From positions 129,785,079 to 129,849,078 of the forward strand of contig JBOZIK010000001.1 of the NCBI GenBank assembly GCA_051453625.1: a DNA stretch of 64,000 nucleotides, given 5' to 3'. The DNA is from Welwitschia mirabilis (taxonomy: Eukaryota; Gnetophyta; Gnetopsida; Welwitschiales). This document shows, piece after piece, positions 1 to 13,504 of this stretch; position 1 is the first letter of the stretch; each line of letters starts with the position of its first letter. The notes under the pieces were generated by a model. It made no database searches. It was given only the letters and a program-made list of their open reading frames with translations, and was not told where the DNA came from. Made by a program: the position numbers and the translations under genes.

Positions 1-424
1 TATTCATTAAAGTAATTAAGAAGAATAAAGCAAGAGAATTCTATTTTAAGATGATAACGAAAATAAGTATTCAATAAAGATTAAGTGCTATTCTCTTTGA
101 TGTTTCATCATTTAATTAAAATTGTTGATCCTTAATACTAAAAAGATGTGTAATGGCTGTTATTCTAACTGTTAGAAAAATAACTAACAGAATGACTATA
201 GCGAGAAAGAAAAATCTATTGAAATAATAAAAATAGAAAAAAATTCTTAGACCTTGCATACCTATGGTATGCATACTTGGATTTTCCTTGAAGTCAAATA
301 ATCCTTTTCTGATATTTCCTTTAATAAAGTTCGCTCCCTCTAATATCTTATCTTTCTACTAGAATTCACTATGTTAGTGCATACTTAAATAGCTAAAAAA
401 AGCCAAAATTAAAAATAATAGACT

Positions 425-870
425 ATTATCTACCTGGTTATGGGGATGATAGGGAGAACAATGATCACAAAAAAATTGAACTCTAAAAATTATAGAAAAT
501 GAAAAATTAAACTATTATCTAGCCTATCATGAGGACGACGGGAAGGATGACGATCACACTAACATAAAATCAAAACTCAATAACTCAAAAAAATTATTAA
601 AAATGAAAAAAATTAGATTATCATCTAGGCTATCATGGGGATGACAGAGAAAATGATATTAACTTATTTAAAATTGCAAAAAAGAAAAATTGTAAAATTT
701 TGAAAACAAAAGAATAGGTTATCATTCTGGCTGTCATGGGGAGGATAGAGAAGATAATAGTAACTTTATTAATGAACTATGAATCAAAGAAAAATTGTAA
801 AAAGAGAACTTTATTTCAAAATTTTAAAACTATCATGCCTAATGTCATGGAATTAATAGAGAGTATGACA
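425..870. repeat. Leader sub-repeats, unit 1
   Basis: Five copies of a motif close to TRTCATGGGGAYGACAG, followed by purine-rich text and a second YGAC, are spaced about 90-110 bases apart (near 438, 525, 630, 735 and 845). The motif is a quasi-palindrome, ideal form GTCAT-GGGG-ATGAC. Flanking text between copies is also similar (actaacataaaatcaaaact, taatgaactatgaat), so the leader seems to have grown partly by short duplications. Confidence 0.65.
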
Positions 871-1042
871 AGGTCCCTTAAAAAAATGGAAAATAAAATT
901 TTGCTAAAGTAACCTATTTTAAGTTATGCTAAAAATACAACACTAATTCAAATAAATAACTTGAACAGAAGATTCAGGGTACTTATTTGCTAAGTGATAA
1001 TTGTCCAGCTCCTTGCGGCCTTCCCCAAAAATGGTATTAAAA

Positions 1043-2383
1043 TGTTGTAGTATGAATTTATGTAATCCTTAAGTTGTTTAGATAAACCTATAAATTAAAT
1101 AACTTGTAAAAAACACACACTAGTATAGACAGGAGTTCACTTGAATGTCATAATCCCAATGAAGGCACTAGACTCAAAGTAAGAGAATTGATTTCTAAAG
1201 ATATTTTTAATCATTTATCTTTGAATAACCAAAAGTAATTAACAAAGTAAAATGCAATGCAAATTAAATGAAGATGAAATGCAAATGGAATGGGAATGAA
1301 TTCTTTTGAATCATAATCCTTATTTCATAATAACTAGATTCTCTATAATTCAAATCAATTAAGAAAAGTACTCAAGTTATTCCTAATCAACATGAACTAT
1401 GAGATATACCAAATAGAATATGAAATGCAATGTGAAATGAAAATGGAATAACAATGCAAATATAAACTGATAAAAATTAACCTTGATAAAGGTTTCCCTT
1501 ATGATCTAAATAAATCATAGAATCATCACCTTAGACTACCATAAGGGACATAAATAGAATTGGAATGAAAAGCATAATTATATTGATTTAAATAACTTTT
1601 ACATCCACTTACAACAACATAGTAGCACCTCAATAGAAGAGACTTAGCCTAATACTAAAAGAACTTCTTTCTATAGCTATTAGATGGACCTATTATCTTC
1701 AGTCTTCTGTTATAAATATATCATGTATAAAAGATGAGTTGAAAGTAAGGAAAAGGGAGATATTAATAGTTTTACATTGAAAGTTTTAGAACCATAACCC
1801 TAAAAGTTAGAGAAGAAACCTTAGTAGCTTAAGTGGGATACATGACCACACCACAAGTTAATTTAGCCTTGCTTATACAAAACATTTATCATCTTGACTA
1901 TCGTGGGGATAACATTAGGAATGATGCCCCATAATAACAAATAAATCATTAGCTTTCGGCTCCACAATTGGTCTTGTAGTTTTCTTTAGATGTGTTATCA
2001 TTCCTTATGTCATGGGAACAATAATGGAGATGACAACTCCTCAAAAAAGGGGCTTTGTTGGCTCTAAGCTTTAGTTCATATTGCTGTTATAAGAGGTAGA
2101 TATAGTGTTGTCATTCCCTCTGTCATGAGGATGACAATAGGGATGACTCCCTTCCGAAGCTTCTTAGGTAAAGCAAATTAGCCTTCTTTATCATTAATCT
2201 TCCTCCAATATATTAAGTACTATAACATGCCTGAAATGCCTTCAATTATGTCAATAATTACATGTTTCCATGATCATCCCATCGATTCTCCATAATCATC
2301 AGAATTACATTCAAACCTATATAAATGTCTTGTAAAAGTAGTCTAAATACACTATCAAACTACTACAAATTGGCATTATAACA
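1043..2383 (-). repeat. LTR copy 1 of the tandem array
   Basis: This 1341-bp block begins (plus strand) with tgttgtagtatgaattta and ends with ggcattataaca, a decayed form of the terminal inverted repeat seen best in copies 2 and 5. On the minus strand the upstream edge carries a purine-rich aagtaggaagc tract, the expected PPT position. The downstream edge carries the PBS remnant at about 1020-1042. Three copies of the GTCATGGGGATGAC-type motif lie at about 1890-2140. It acts as 3' LTR of the unit to its right and 5' LTR of the truncated unit to its left. Confidence 0.8.
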
Positions 2384-2469
2384 TAGCTTCCTACTTAGAC
2401 TTATTAGTTCCTAACAAAGTGAGTGATCAACTATAATGCGAGCCAATTTGACTAAGATAATTAGCAACT

Positions 2470-2569
2470 NNNNNNNNNNNNNNNNNNNNNNNNNNNNNNN
2501 NNNNNNNNNNNNNNNNNNNNNNNNNNNNNNNNNNNNNNNNNNNNNNNNNNNNNNNNNNNNNNNNNNNNN
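2470..2569. other. Assembly gap, 100 N, undersized
   Basis: Flanks correspond to unit 3 positions near 8400 and near 9075, which are about 680 bases apart. Roughly 580 bases more than the 100 Ns are missing here. This explains why the first period measures only 5916. Confidence 0.75.
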
Positions 2570-3339
2570 CCAAAAAGTTATTTGAAAAAAGAGTAAAAAC
2601 CAAAAAAGTTATAAAAACAAAAAAGCACATGAAAAGTAGTAGAAAAAGTAGAAAGAAGGTAGAAAGTGAAAAATTTATTCTAAAAAACATAACCATTGTA
2701 AAAATATATCTATGGAAAAGATGAAAATGCACTAAGTAAAAAGAAGCAATGCTCAAAAACTCCTCAAATATGCTCAAACTCATGGAAAAAGAAGAAATGG
2801 AACTCATTAGATTATGATAAATTATCAAAAAGAAAACAACAAGCCTCTAGAAAAATTATAGGAAAACATCAATAAGAAACTACAAGATGATTAGATCCAT
2901 AACATTATGCTGAAAAAGTATGGGAAATGACTTTTAAAAATCCAATAAAACATCCAAACAAAAACAAAATGAAAATAGACAACTAGGAACATAAAGAATA
3001 TTACTGACTTACTCTAAATTCTAATCTAATAAATTCTCTTAGTAACAATCATAAAATCACTTAATAAAAGATGCATGAAAGTATGTAAAAATCCATAAAG
3101 TACCACTCAAATAGGTAATGATTGTGACAATGTCAAGTATGTCTAATGTTATCAAATAATAAATTATAAGATAAAAGGCTATTAAAATAGGAGCTCATAA
3201 GCTATCATCTCAAAATAACTCTGGAATCCAAAAAGTAAAGTGATCATGTGAAAGTACTATATAAAAATAAATAAAATGAGTTTAAAACATAAGCAATTCT
3301 TTTAATGACACTAGAAACATCATTGATCTCGTAGCCTCT

Positions 3340-3600
3340 AAGTACAATTTTATTCTACCATGATGAGGGAAGTGCAACCACTGTCAGAGGAGTAAGGATC
3401 TATATAGCATGATCAACTAACCCTCTAATAAAGTTTACACAATTATCATATCGCACTACTAAAGGCTCCTCTCGAGAATATTTACCCTAGTGCACTTGAA
3501 GTAGGATATTATGGGGATCATGTTTTGAGATATAACATGAAAGAGCATGGTCTTTATTCTTTTGCTTGCTTTTTTTCTTCTCTTTTTCTTTTTTTTAATT
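3340..3600 (-). repeat. Conserved 3' module of the array element, unit 2
   Basis: In minus-strand sense an A-rich purine tract (3560-3600) is followed by catgctctttcatgttatat. Next comes ctcgagaggagcctttagta and then cagtggttgcacttccctca. This order occurs in every intact unit and is also recognisable on the plus strand at 59455-59680, downstream of an integrase. It is noncoding as far as can be seen. Confidence 0.65.
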
Positions 3601-4599
3601 TAATTAATTCCATATTACCAAGTACTTATAAGAATGAAAATGAAGTAATGAGATAAATAACAAGGAAGAACATGTTAAAATAACTAATTACTCATACCAT
3701 TGAAAGAGAACAAAAGAACTAAGGCATATTCCTTCAAAATGAAGTTCATAGACATAGGAATGTTTGAAGATTATATGAAGATAATCTTATCATTTAAAAT
3801 GCACAAGAAAAATATTTACTAATCATGGTAACTTCATAAAGTAAAAAATTAATCAACTTAAAGATGTGCAAGTAATAGCATAACATTTACCAAAAGAATC
3901 GACTAAAGCAGAATTTGGATAATGGTAGGAAAAAAATCCAAGACAAGTGCTTCTATAATGTTCAAGGTTTAATCAATAGATATGTCAATGATTTTTAACC
4001 CTTTATTCATTAACTTTTAAATTTCCCAAGTTTTCAAATTGGAGGTTTCAATTGGGCCATTTAAAGATGTACTTTTTTTGAAAGATAAGGACCTAACCAT
4101 TGAGAAGTTTAACTAATTATGTAAAAAATGCACTTAGGTATTATATTTTTTTAAAGAAATAAGGGGTAAAACAAATCGAAACTAATTGATAAAACATAAA
4201 AGATATGAAATCATTTTGGAGTAAAATCAATTGAAGATAAAGAGAGTAAAATGATCAAACTTTGATAGCATAATTTCTAGAATCCAAATAAGAGATAAAG
4301 AAGTGATAAATTTCATTGACAAATAATCTCTTATTGAAACATTACAAATCATGAGTATCATTATTTAATTCATTCAAGGTAATACTCAAAGAATGGATCC
4401 AAGAACTCTTTAATGACTTTTAAGAATGTTTAATAGGATTTAGAAGCTCCTTATGATTTAACTCTAAGCATGCATTATCATCAAGAAGATAAAGCTTACC
4501 CAAGTTTAAAATTCCAAGATATTCCAAGTCAAACTCTTAAAACGAATAATCATCAAAAGCACTAGGTAAAGTGGACTAGATAGAAAAAGAATGAATGTT

Positions 4600-5965
4600 A
4601 CTTTGAGTATTACATGAAATTAAAAAAAAAGAAATTTAGAGATAGGAGAAATGGACTCTTTAAAGTTATGAGTTTTATGAGAATCAAGGAAAGAACATAA
4701 ACTTGAAAATTATATGAAGGTTTAATTGGAAGAGATGAAGAATAATTATCTTTATCAAGATCATAAGATAATGTAAAAGTAAGAGTAGAAGTGGATGTAG
4801 AAGTGGAAGGAAGGATGTGACTTGAATTTGTATATAAAGGCATAGGTGGAAAGGATATAAAAGTGTGGGTAGGATGAATAAGTCTATCTTTGACAAAGTT
4901 TGAATGAATCTATATAAGTGCTTTATTGTGATCAATTTCTTTACTATTGTATTTATCATTATTTTGTTGGGTTGTTATTTCAATTTCCTTATTATTATTT
5001 GTAACTAAATCTTCCTTCTTTTGTTGAATATCATGCTCTAAAGTATTGGATTCATTAAAAAGATTATCAAGAGAAATAAGAGTATTATCTTTGTTATTGA
5101 TTATAAATTTTTTAGATATTTCATGAATGGATTTCTCATTTCAATTATCTAGTAGTAAATGGATGGTAGGAATATAATCTAAAACCTTAATATAATCTAT
5201 TAGATGGTCATTCATATCTGAGTTATTGAAAAATTGAGTTGATTTATTATCTCCCCTTTTTTTATCTTTTAATGAGTAGGATGTTAAAGTTTGATCTAAA
5301 ATTTTATATTCTATTTAAAAGAAAGAATTATTATCATTTGTGTCTAAGTTCTCCTCATTTTCCTCAAGGTAGGATGAAGTAGGATAGTTTTAAGAATGTT
5401 GTGTTATAAAAGAACCTTAAATTGGTAACAATATTTGTTGCAAGATTTTAACTAAATTTTCTAGGTCCTTATTGATGTGTTCTTGATTTTTCTTCATTTC
5501 ATAAATCATGAATCATTTTATTCCTCATAGTAGGTTATGGAAGATGGTTCTTCTTCATAGTAACACATGGGAGATAGTTAGGTTTAACAAAAATGATTAT
5601 GGAAAGTTTGTCTAAATAAGGTGGAATCCCTAAAATGTGGAGAATCTTCATCATCATTTCTATATAAGGTTTGAAAAGAAGAGGGAAAAGAGTAAGAAGG
5701 TTAAAAAGAGGAAGAAGTCCAATTACTACTTTCAACAATGTTTTGTATTGTTTGCCCTCTTGTAAAATCTCTTGAAGTGTTTGATCATTATAAATCTTGA
5801 AATATTTTATGTTTCTCCTCCTTTCTATAAAGATCTCTCAAAGTGTTTTATTACTATGATTGTGAGAATGTTTCAAGCTTCTTTTCCTTTCAGCAAGAAT
5901 TTCCCCAATGGCCCTTCTATCACTATCATTAAAGCAATTAAGAAGAATGGAATAAGATAATTTTA
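4600..5965 (-). pseudogene. Coding remnant of the array element, unit 2
   Basis: On the minus strand, starting near 5960 and running left, fragments in shifting frames can be followed through all units. They show a hydrophobic/Pro-Phe-rich start, an acidic and Tyr-rich stretch, and a charged helix-like segment of the type LKEMIDEMKKNQEHIN ending in LETLVEILQQ. An Asp/Asn/Glu-rich middle follows, then a Ser/Thr-rich tail (STSTSTST) before PYDLDKDNH. The helix plus Gln-rich run resembles in style the C-terminal linker of Athila-type Gag, but no zinc knuckle is present and no family is firmly recognised. Stops and frameshifts make it non-functional. The longest open stretches are 4610-4843 and 5535-5738. 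Confidence 0.45.
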
Positions 5966-6349
5966 TTTCAAGATGATAAGAAAGATAAGTATACAATAAA
6001 GATCAAGTACTATTCTCTTTGATGTTTCATCATTTAATCAAAATTGTTGATCCTTAACAGTCAAAGATGTGTAATGGCTATTATTATAACTATCAGAAAA
6101 ATAGCTAACAGAATGAATATAGTGAGAAAAAAATCTAATTTTGAAATAATAAAATAAGAAAAAAATTCTTAGAACTTGTGTACCTGTGATGTATGTACCT
6201 GAATTTTGCTTGAACTTAAATAATCCTTCTCTGATATTTCTTTCAATTAAGTTTTACTTCCTCTGATATTTTATTTTTCTATTAGAATTCATCATATCCC
6301 TTCATGCTCAAATAGCCAAAAAAAAAAAAAAAAAATTAAAAATAATAGA

Positions 6350-6800
6350 TTATCATCCACCTAGTCATGGGAACAACAGAAAGAACAACAATCACAGAAA
6401 AATCAAACTCTAAAAATTGTAGAAAATGAAAAATTAAAATGTCATCTAGCCTGTCATGGGGACGACAGGAAGGATGACACTCACACTAACATAAAATCAA
6501 AACTTAAAAACTCAAAAAAACCACTGAAAATGGAAAAAAACCTAGATTATTATTTAGGCTATTGTGGGGATGATAGAAAAGATGACAGTAACTTATTTAA
6601 AATTGCAAAAAAGAAAATTGCAAAATTCTTAAAATAAAAGAACAAGCTATCATCCAAGCTTTTATGGGGATGAAAGAAAATATAATAGTAACTTTATTAA
6701 TGAACTATAAACAGAAGAAAAATTATGAAAATAGAAATTTATTTCAAAATTTTAGAACTATCATACCCAATGTTATAGAGATGACAGAGAATCCCTAAAA
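6350..6800. repeat. Leader sub-repeats, unit 2
   Basis: This is the same arrangement as in unit 1. Motif copies are near 6365, 6456, 6560, 6660 and 6775. The copy at 6456 reads ctgtcatggggacgacag, one of the best preserved, with 8-base arms differing at one position around GGGG. The block lies between the PBS and the coding remnant on the minus strand, so it would be in the 5' untranslated leader of the element RNA. Confidence 0.65.
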
Positions 6801-6937
6801 CTATGGAAAATAAAATTTTGCTGAAGTAAACTATTTTAAGTTATACTAAAAATATAGCATTAATTCAAATAATAACCTAAACAAAAGATTCAAGGTACTT
6901 ATCTAATTAGTGATAATTCTCCAGCTTCTTGCGGACT

Positions 6938-6955
6938 TCCTCGATAGTAATGCCA
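6938..6955 (-). other. Primer binding site remnant, unit with LTR 2
   Basis: On the minus strand, three bases after the LTR end, the sequence reads TGGCATTACTATCGAGGA. Combining the units gives about TGGCGCCATTGTCGAGGA. This resembles the tRNA-Asp-type PBS TGGCGCCGTTGCCGGGGA used by many plant Ty3 elements of the Athila/Tat group. Equivalent decayed sites lie just left of LTR copies 1, 3, 4 and 5 (about 1020-1042, 13482-13504, 17181-17202 and 23964-23986). The tRNA assignment is by resemblance only. Confidence 0.6.
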
Positions 6956-6958
6956 AAA

Positions 6959-8314
6959 TGCTACAGTGTAAATTTATGTAATCTTAAAGTCCTTTAAGTA
7001 AACCTATAAATTAAACAACTTGCAAAAAAGCACATGCTAGTATATATAGGAGTTCACTTGAATGTCGTAATCCTAATGAAAGCACTAGGCTTAGAGTTAG
7101 AGAGTTAATTTTCAAAGATATTTTTAGTCTTTTATCTATTAATAATTGAAAGTAAATAATAAAGTAAAATGCAATGCAAAGTAAATGGTGATGAAATGAA
7201 AATGGAAGTGGAATGAATTATATAGGATCATAATCCTTCTATGACAAAAACTATCTTCTCTATAATTTAGATCAATTAATAAGAGTACTCAACTTATTTC
7301 TAATAAATATAAACTATGAGATATACCAAATAGAATATGAAATGCAATGTGAAATGAAAATGGAATAAAAATGCAAATCTAAACTAATCAAAATCAACTT
7401 TGACAAAGGTTACCATTATGATCTAAATAAACTACAGAATTGTTACTTTAAACTATAACCAATTTAAATCATAAGGGACATAAATAGAATTGGAATAAAA
7501 AAAAGTAATTGCATTGATTCAAAGAACTTTTACATCCACTTAGAATAAAATATCAGCACCTTAATGGAAAAGACTCAACCTAACACTAAGGGAACTCCTT
7601 TCTGTAGCTACTAGATGAACCTCTTGTTCTTTAATTTTTTGTCATAAGCATATCATGTATAAAAGATGAATTGAAAATAAGGACAGGGAGGTATTTATAG
7701 TTTTACATTAAAAATTTTAGAATCATAACCATAAAAGTTGGATAAGAAACCATAGTAGCCTAAGTGGGATGCATAAATTCATTACAAGATAATTTAGCCC
7801 ATCTTATACAAAAAATTTATCATCTTGACTATCATGGATATGACACTGGAAATGATGCCCCATAATAACAAATAAATCATTAGCTTTCAGCTTCATAATT
7901 AGCCTCTTAGTTGGCTACAGATATGTCATCATTCCTTATGTTATGGGAATGACAATGGGGATGAAACCTCCTTAGAAAAGGGGCTTCATTGGCTTCAAGC
8001 TCCAATCCACATTACTATTATAATAGGCAGATGTAGTGTTGTCGTCCCTTCTGTCATGAGGGTGATAGTAGCGACAACGTATTTTCTAAGTTCCTTAGGT
8101 AAATCAAATTAACCTTCTTCATCATTAATTTTGCTCCAATATACTAAGTACTAGAATATTCTTGAAATGCCTCTAATTATGCTAATAATTATGTGTTTCT
8201 ATGATCATTCCATCGACTCTCCAGAATTATTAAAATTGCATCCAAACCTATATAAATATCCTGTAAAATTAATTTAAATACACCATCAAATTCCTTTAAA
8301 TTGACATCATAACA
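6959..8314 (-). repeat. LTR copy 2 of the tandem array
   Basis: This 1356-bp block aligns from end to end with copy 1 and copy 5. Its right edge is the clear terminal sequence gacatcataaca, whose minus-strand reading starts TGTTATGATGTC. A tataaaagatg-like stretch near 7656 and motif copies at about 7830, 7940 and 8055 lie inside. A short run identical in character to the PPT (cctcctacttagcctt on plus, purine-rich on minus) follows the right edge at 8315-8330. The LTR is intact in length. Confidence 0.85.
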
Positions 8315-9889
8315 TAGCCTCCTACTTAGCCTTGTTAGTCCTTGACAAAGTGAGTGATCAACTATATTGCAAGCCAATTTGACTAGAATAATCAACAACT
8401 AAAAAAATGGAATTTGAGTTTAATTTTATCATATAGGAATAGACCAAAATCCATTAACTATTATAATTACTATTGTATTCATAAGCCCCCTACTTAAACG
8501 CATCACAATGGAATGAATGAATGTAATACAAATATGTAAATCATAAAATGTAACAGTGATGATTCATAAAATAATAATGTGTATGCATAATTTGAGAAAG
8601 CCATTTTGAAACTAACGTGTAAAACTTATGTAGTAATAATATCAAATAATGATGCATAAAAAGTTCATTAATGTTTTCTAAAAGGAGTAAAGTATAAGAT
8701 TAAATATAGCATTTTTTCCTATAGATGATCTAAAACATTACTATAAGAAAACTCTATGAGTGGGCTACTGTGCTCCTATTAGATAAAGTCCATGAAATTT
8801 ATTCAAGTAATATAAAATCATATACAACCAACTCATCATAAATATGTATCATGAAAGCACAAATAATCCCTTTAAATTTTTAAAAATTATAAATTTTTGC
8901 TTAATATCTCAGAAGAAATCTCAAGAGGTGTCCTATCCCTCTTATAGGTAAAGAAAGACGTCCCTGATTGTCCAAAGTAAAAAGAATGACTATCGTCCTA
9001 TCTATCATAATGATGACATACATGGGATGACAGGGGCTAAATGAGGTGATTAGATAGACTAGGAAAAATCCAAAAAAGGTTGAAATCAAGCAAGTAGTCA
9101 AAAAGTAGTAAAAAAATAGAAGGAATATAAAAAGTAAAGAATTTATCTTGAAAAAACATGACCACAAGGAAAAAGATATAGAAAACCATAATAATGTATG
9201 AAGTAGAAGGAAGTAATGCCCAAAAGAACTACTCAAATATATCCCAAACTCTATGAGTATTCAAGATTTTATAAGTGGATCTATGCAAAACCAAAAGTAA
9301 AGAAATGGAAAAACAATGACATAAAACAAAAGGAACACATCAATGAAAGTGAAAGGAAGGCATCAAATTAAAGTGCTTAAAGGAAAAATAACCGTTATAG
9401 ATTAAAACTATAAGTGAAAATAAAAATAAAAGTAGAAAAATACCATATGATCAAGTCCTAATTATGTTATGTAAAAATAATACAACAATGACTTTGAAAA
9501 TTCCAAATAAAACAACTAAGGAAAGCACAATGAAAATGGATAACTAGTAACATGAATAAGATTGCTTACCTACCTAAAATTCCATCCTAGAAGAGTTCCT
9601 TGGTAGAAATCATAAAATGACTTAATAATGATGAATTACATAATGTAAATATTTATAAAGTTCCACTAAATAGGCAATGATTATGACGATGTCAAGTATG
9701 TTTAATGTTATCAAACATTAAATGTTAAGATAAAAAGCTGTTAAAATAAGAACTTATAAGCTATCATCTCAAAACAACACTAGAATCTAAAAAATTAGTA
9801 ATCATGTAAATGTACTATAAATAAGTAAATAAAAGGAGTTTATAAAATAAGCAATGCCTTTGATGAAACCAGGAACCTCACTAATCTCG

Positions 9890-10170
9890 TAACCTCTAAG
9901 TACAATTTTATTCAACTATAATGAGGGGAGCGCAATCACTGTCAGAGGAGTAAGGATCTATATAGCATAGCCAAATAACCCTCTAGTGGAGTTCTCATAG
10001 CTACAATATCATACTATCAAAGGCCCCTCTCGAGAATATTTGCTCAAGTGTGCTTACGGTAGGACATTATGTGGAACATGTTTTGAGATATAACATAGAA
10101 GAGCATGGTCGTTATTTCTTTTTCTTGATTTTTTTCTTTATATTTTTTTTCCTTTTATTTTTTCTTTTAA
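9890..10170 (-). repeat. Conserved 3' module of the array element, unit 3
   Basis: This is the same module as at 3340-3600, with a purine tract (minus sense) at 10110-10170 and the core gaggggcctttgatagtatg reading leftward from about 10030. It is one of the two best matches to the copy at 59490-59660. Confidence 0.65.
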
Positions 10171-11089
10171 AAAAATAAATTCTACATGACCAAATACTCA
10201 TAAGAATAAAAGTGAGGTGATGAGATAAATAACAAGGAAGAACATGCTAAGACAACTAATTATTCACACCTTTGAAAGAGAATAAAATAACCAAGGCATC
10301 TTCCTTCAAAATGAAGTTCATATACGTATGAATATCTAAAGATTGGATGAATCCAATATTATCATTTAAAATGCCCAAGTAAAATATTTACTAATTATGG
10401 TAATTGCATAAAGTAAAATATTAGTTAAGTTAAAGATGTTTAAGTAATAACATGATGTTTACCAAAAGAATTAACTAAAAAAGAATTTAGACAATGGTAG
10501 GGAAAAAATCCAAAACAAGTGCTTTTATCATGTTAAAGATTTAATCAATAGATATGTTAATGTTTTTTAACCTTTTATCCATTAACTTTTAAATTTTCCA
10601 AGTGTTCAAGTTGGAAGTTTTAACTGAGCCATTTAAAGATGTACTTTTCCTGAAAGATAAGGACCTAACCATTAAGAAGTTCAACTAATTGTGTAAAAAG
10701 TGCACTCAACTATTGTATTTTTCAAAAAAATGAGGCAAATCAAATAGAAACAAATTGATAAAATATAAAAGATATGCAATCATTTTGGAGTAAAATCAAT
10801 TGGAGGTAAAAAGGTAAAATGATAAAACTTTGATTGCATAATTTTCAAAATCCAAATAAGAGATAAAGAAGTAACAAATTTTATTGACAAATAATCTCTC
10901 ATTGAAATATTACAAATCATGAGTATCATTATATAATTCATTTAAGGTACTGCTCAAAGAATGAATCCAGGAAGTCCTTAAGGGCTTTTGAGAATGTTTA
11001 ATAAGATTGAGAAACTCTTTAACTTTAAGCATGGATTATTATCAAGAAGATAAGGCTTACCTTAATTCAAAATTCCAAGATATTTCAAG

Positions 11090-12490
11090 TCAAACTTTTG
11101 AAAAGAATAATCATTAGAAGTACTAGAAAAAGTGGACTAGATAGAAAAAGAATGAATATTAGTTTGAGTATCACATGAAATTTTAGAAAAAAGAGATTAA
11201 GAGATAGGAGAAATAGAATCTTCAAAGTTATGAGTTTTATGAGAATCAAGGAAAGGAACATGACCTTGAAAATTATATGAAGGTTTCATTGGAAGAGATG
11301 GAAAATGATTATCTTTATCAAGGTCATAAGGTAATGTGAAAGTAAAAGTAGAAATGGATGTAGAAGTGTAAAAAGGATGTAATTTAAAATTGGACATAAA
11401 GGCATAGGTGAAAAGGATGTAGAAGTATGAGTAGAATGAATAAATCTATCTTCTACAAAGTTTAAATGAGTCTCTATGGGTTCTTCATCAATGTCTTCAC
11501 TATTTTATTTTATCACTATTTTGTTGGTTTGTTGCTTCACTTTCCTTAACATTGTTTATAACTAAATCTTCCTTCTTTTATTGAATATCATGCTTTAAAT
11601 TATTAGATTCATCAAAAAGATTATCAAGAGAAATAAGAGCATCATCTTTGTTATTGATTGAAAATTTCTTAGATGTTTCATAAATGAATTCCTCATCTTG
11701 ATTATCTAGTAGTAAATGGATGGCAGGGATATAATATAAAATCTTAATATCAACTAATGAATGATCATCCGCATCCTACTTATTGAAAAATTAAGTTAAG
11801 TTATTATTATCTCCTCTTTACTCATCTCCTAATAAGTAGGATGTGGAAGTTTGATTTGAAATTTAATTTTCTATTTGAAAGCAAGAATTTGTATCTAAGT
11901 TCTCCTCATGTTCCTTAAGATAGGATGAAGTAGGATAGTTTTGAGGATGTTGTATTATAAAAGAATATTAAATTGATAATAATGTTTGTTGCAAGATTTC
12001 AACTAAAGTTTCTAGGTTCTTATTAGTGTGTTCTTGATTTTTCTTCATTTCATCAATCATTTCTTTTAATGAATCATTTTCTTCCTCACAGTAGGTTATG
12101 AGAGATGGTTATTCTTCATATTAATACATGGGATATGGTTAGATTTGACAAAAATTATTATAGGACGTTTGTCTAAATTAGGTGGAATCCCTAAAATGTG
12201 GAGAATCTTCATCATCATTTCCATATAAGGTTTGAAAAGAAGATGGGAAAGAATAAGAAGGTTGAAAAGAAAAAGGGACCCAATTCCTACTCTTAACAAC
12301 ATATTGTGTTGTTCTTCCTTTTGCAAAAAGTGTTTTTCCATTATAAACCTAAGAATCTTTTACATTTCTCCTCCTTTCTGCAAATATCTTTTGAAGTGTT
12401 TTCTTACTATGATCTTAAGAATGGTTCAAGCTTCTTCTCCTTTAAGTAAGAATTTTTCCAATGGTTCTTATATCACTATTCATTGAAGTA
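11090..12490 (-). pseudogene. Coding remnant of the array element, unit 3
   Basis: It is collinear with the remnant in unit 2. Open stretches are 12096-12341 (LKILHILG-type hydrophobic segment, frame 1) and 11197-11397, whose product contains STSISTFTFTLPYDLDKDNH and SYNFQGH. Between them the helix-forming segment is broken by stops. The order of segments is the same as in the other units. The frame changes at different places in each unit, so the frameshifts arose independently after amplification. No domain of known function was identified. Confidence 0.42.
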
Positions 12491-12889
12491 GTTAAGAAGA
12501 ATGAAACAAGAAAATTTTATTTCAAGATGGTAAGAAAGATAAGTACATAATGAAGATTAAGCGCTATTCTCTTTGATGTTTCATTGTTTAATCAAAATTG
12601 TTAATCCTTAACACTCAAAAGATGTGTAATGACTGTTATTCTAACCATCAGAAAAATAACTAACAAAATGAATATAACAAGAAAGGAAAATCTAATTTTG
12701 AAATAATAAAAATAGAAAGCAAACTCTTGGAACTTGCATACCTAGATTTTGCTTGAAGTTAAATAATCCTTCTCTGATATTTCCTTCAATCAAGTTTCGC
12801 TGCCTTTAATATTTTATCTTTATTCTAGAATTCATCGTGTTCTTGCATGCTTAAGTAACCAATAAAAATCAAAATTAAAAATAACAGAT

Positions 12890-13350
12890 GTCATCCATCT
12901 GATCGTGGGGACAATAGGGAGAATGATGATTACAAAAAATTAAACTCTAAAAATTATAGAAAATGAAAAATTAAACTATCCTCTAGCCTATCATGGGGAT
13001 GATGAGAAGGACGATAATCATACTAACATAAAATCAAAACTAAAAAACTCAAAAAAATTATTAAAAATAAAAAAAATAGACTATTGTCTAGAATATCATG
13101 GGGATGACAGAGAAGAGGAGAATAACTTATTTAAAATTGTGAAAAAGAAAAATTACAAAATTATAAAGATAAAAGAATAGATTATCGTCCAGGCTGTCAT
13201 GGGAACAATAGAGAAACTAATAGTAACTTTATTAATGAACTACAAATAGAAGAAAATTTTTGAAAATAAAACTTTATTTTAAAATTTTAGAACTATCATG
13301 TTTAATGTTATGGGAATGACAGAAAGAATGACAGGATCCCTAAAAAATAA
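12890..13350. repeat. Leader sub-repeats, unit 3
   Basis: Motif copies are near 12905, 12992, 13095, 13195 and 13305, with the same spacing as in the other units. The copy near 13095 reads tatcatggggatgacag. The order and spacing of the five copies are the same in every unit, so they predate the tandem amplification. Confidence 0.65.
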
Positions 13351-13504
13351 AGAAAATAAAATTATACTAAAGTAATCTATTCTAAGTTATACTAAAAATA
13401 CAACACTAATTTAAATAAATAACTTAAACAGAGGATTTGAAATACTTATTTGGTTAGTAATAATTCTCTAGTCCTTACGGCCTTATCCGGTAATGATATC
13501 AAAA

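Noticed and set aside
5772-5960. Plus-strand frames opposite the array coding remnant (also 12232-12486 and 15925-16170)
   Set aside because: They recur only because the array recurs. Motif conservation and the helix-like text are on the minus strand.
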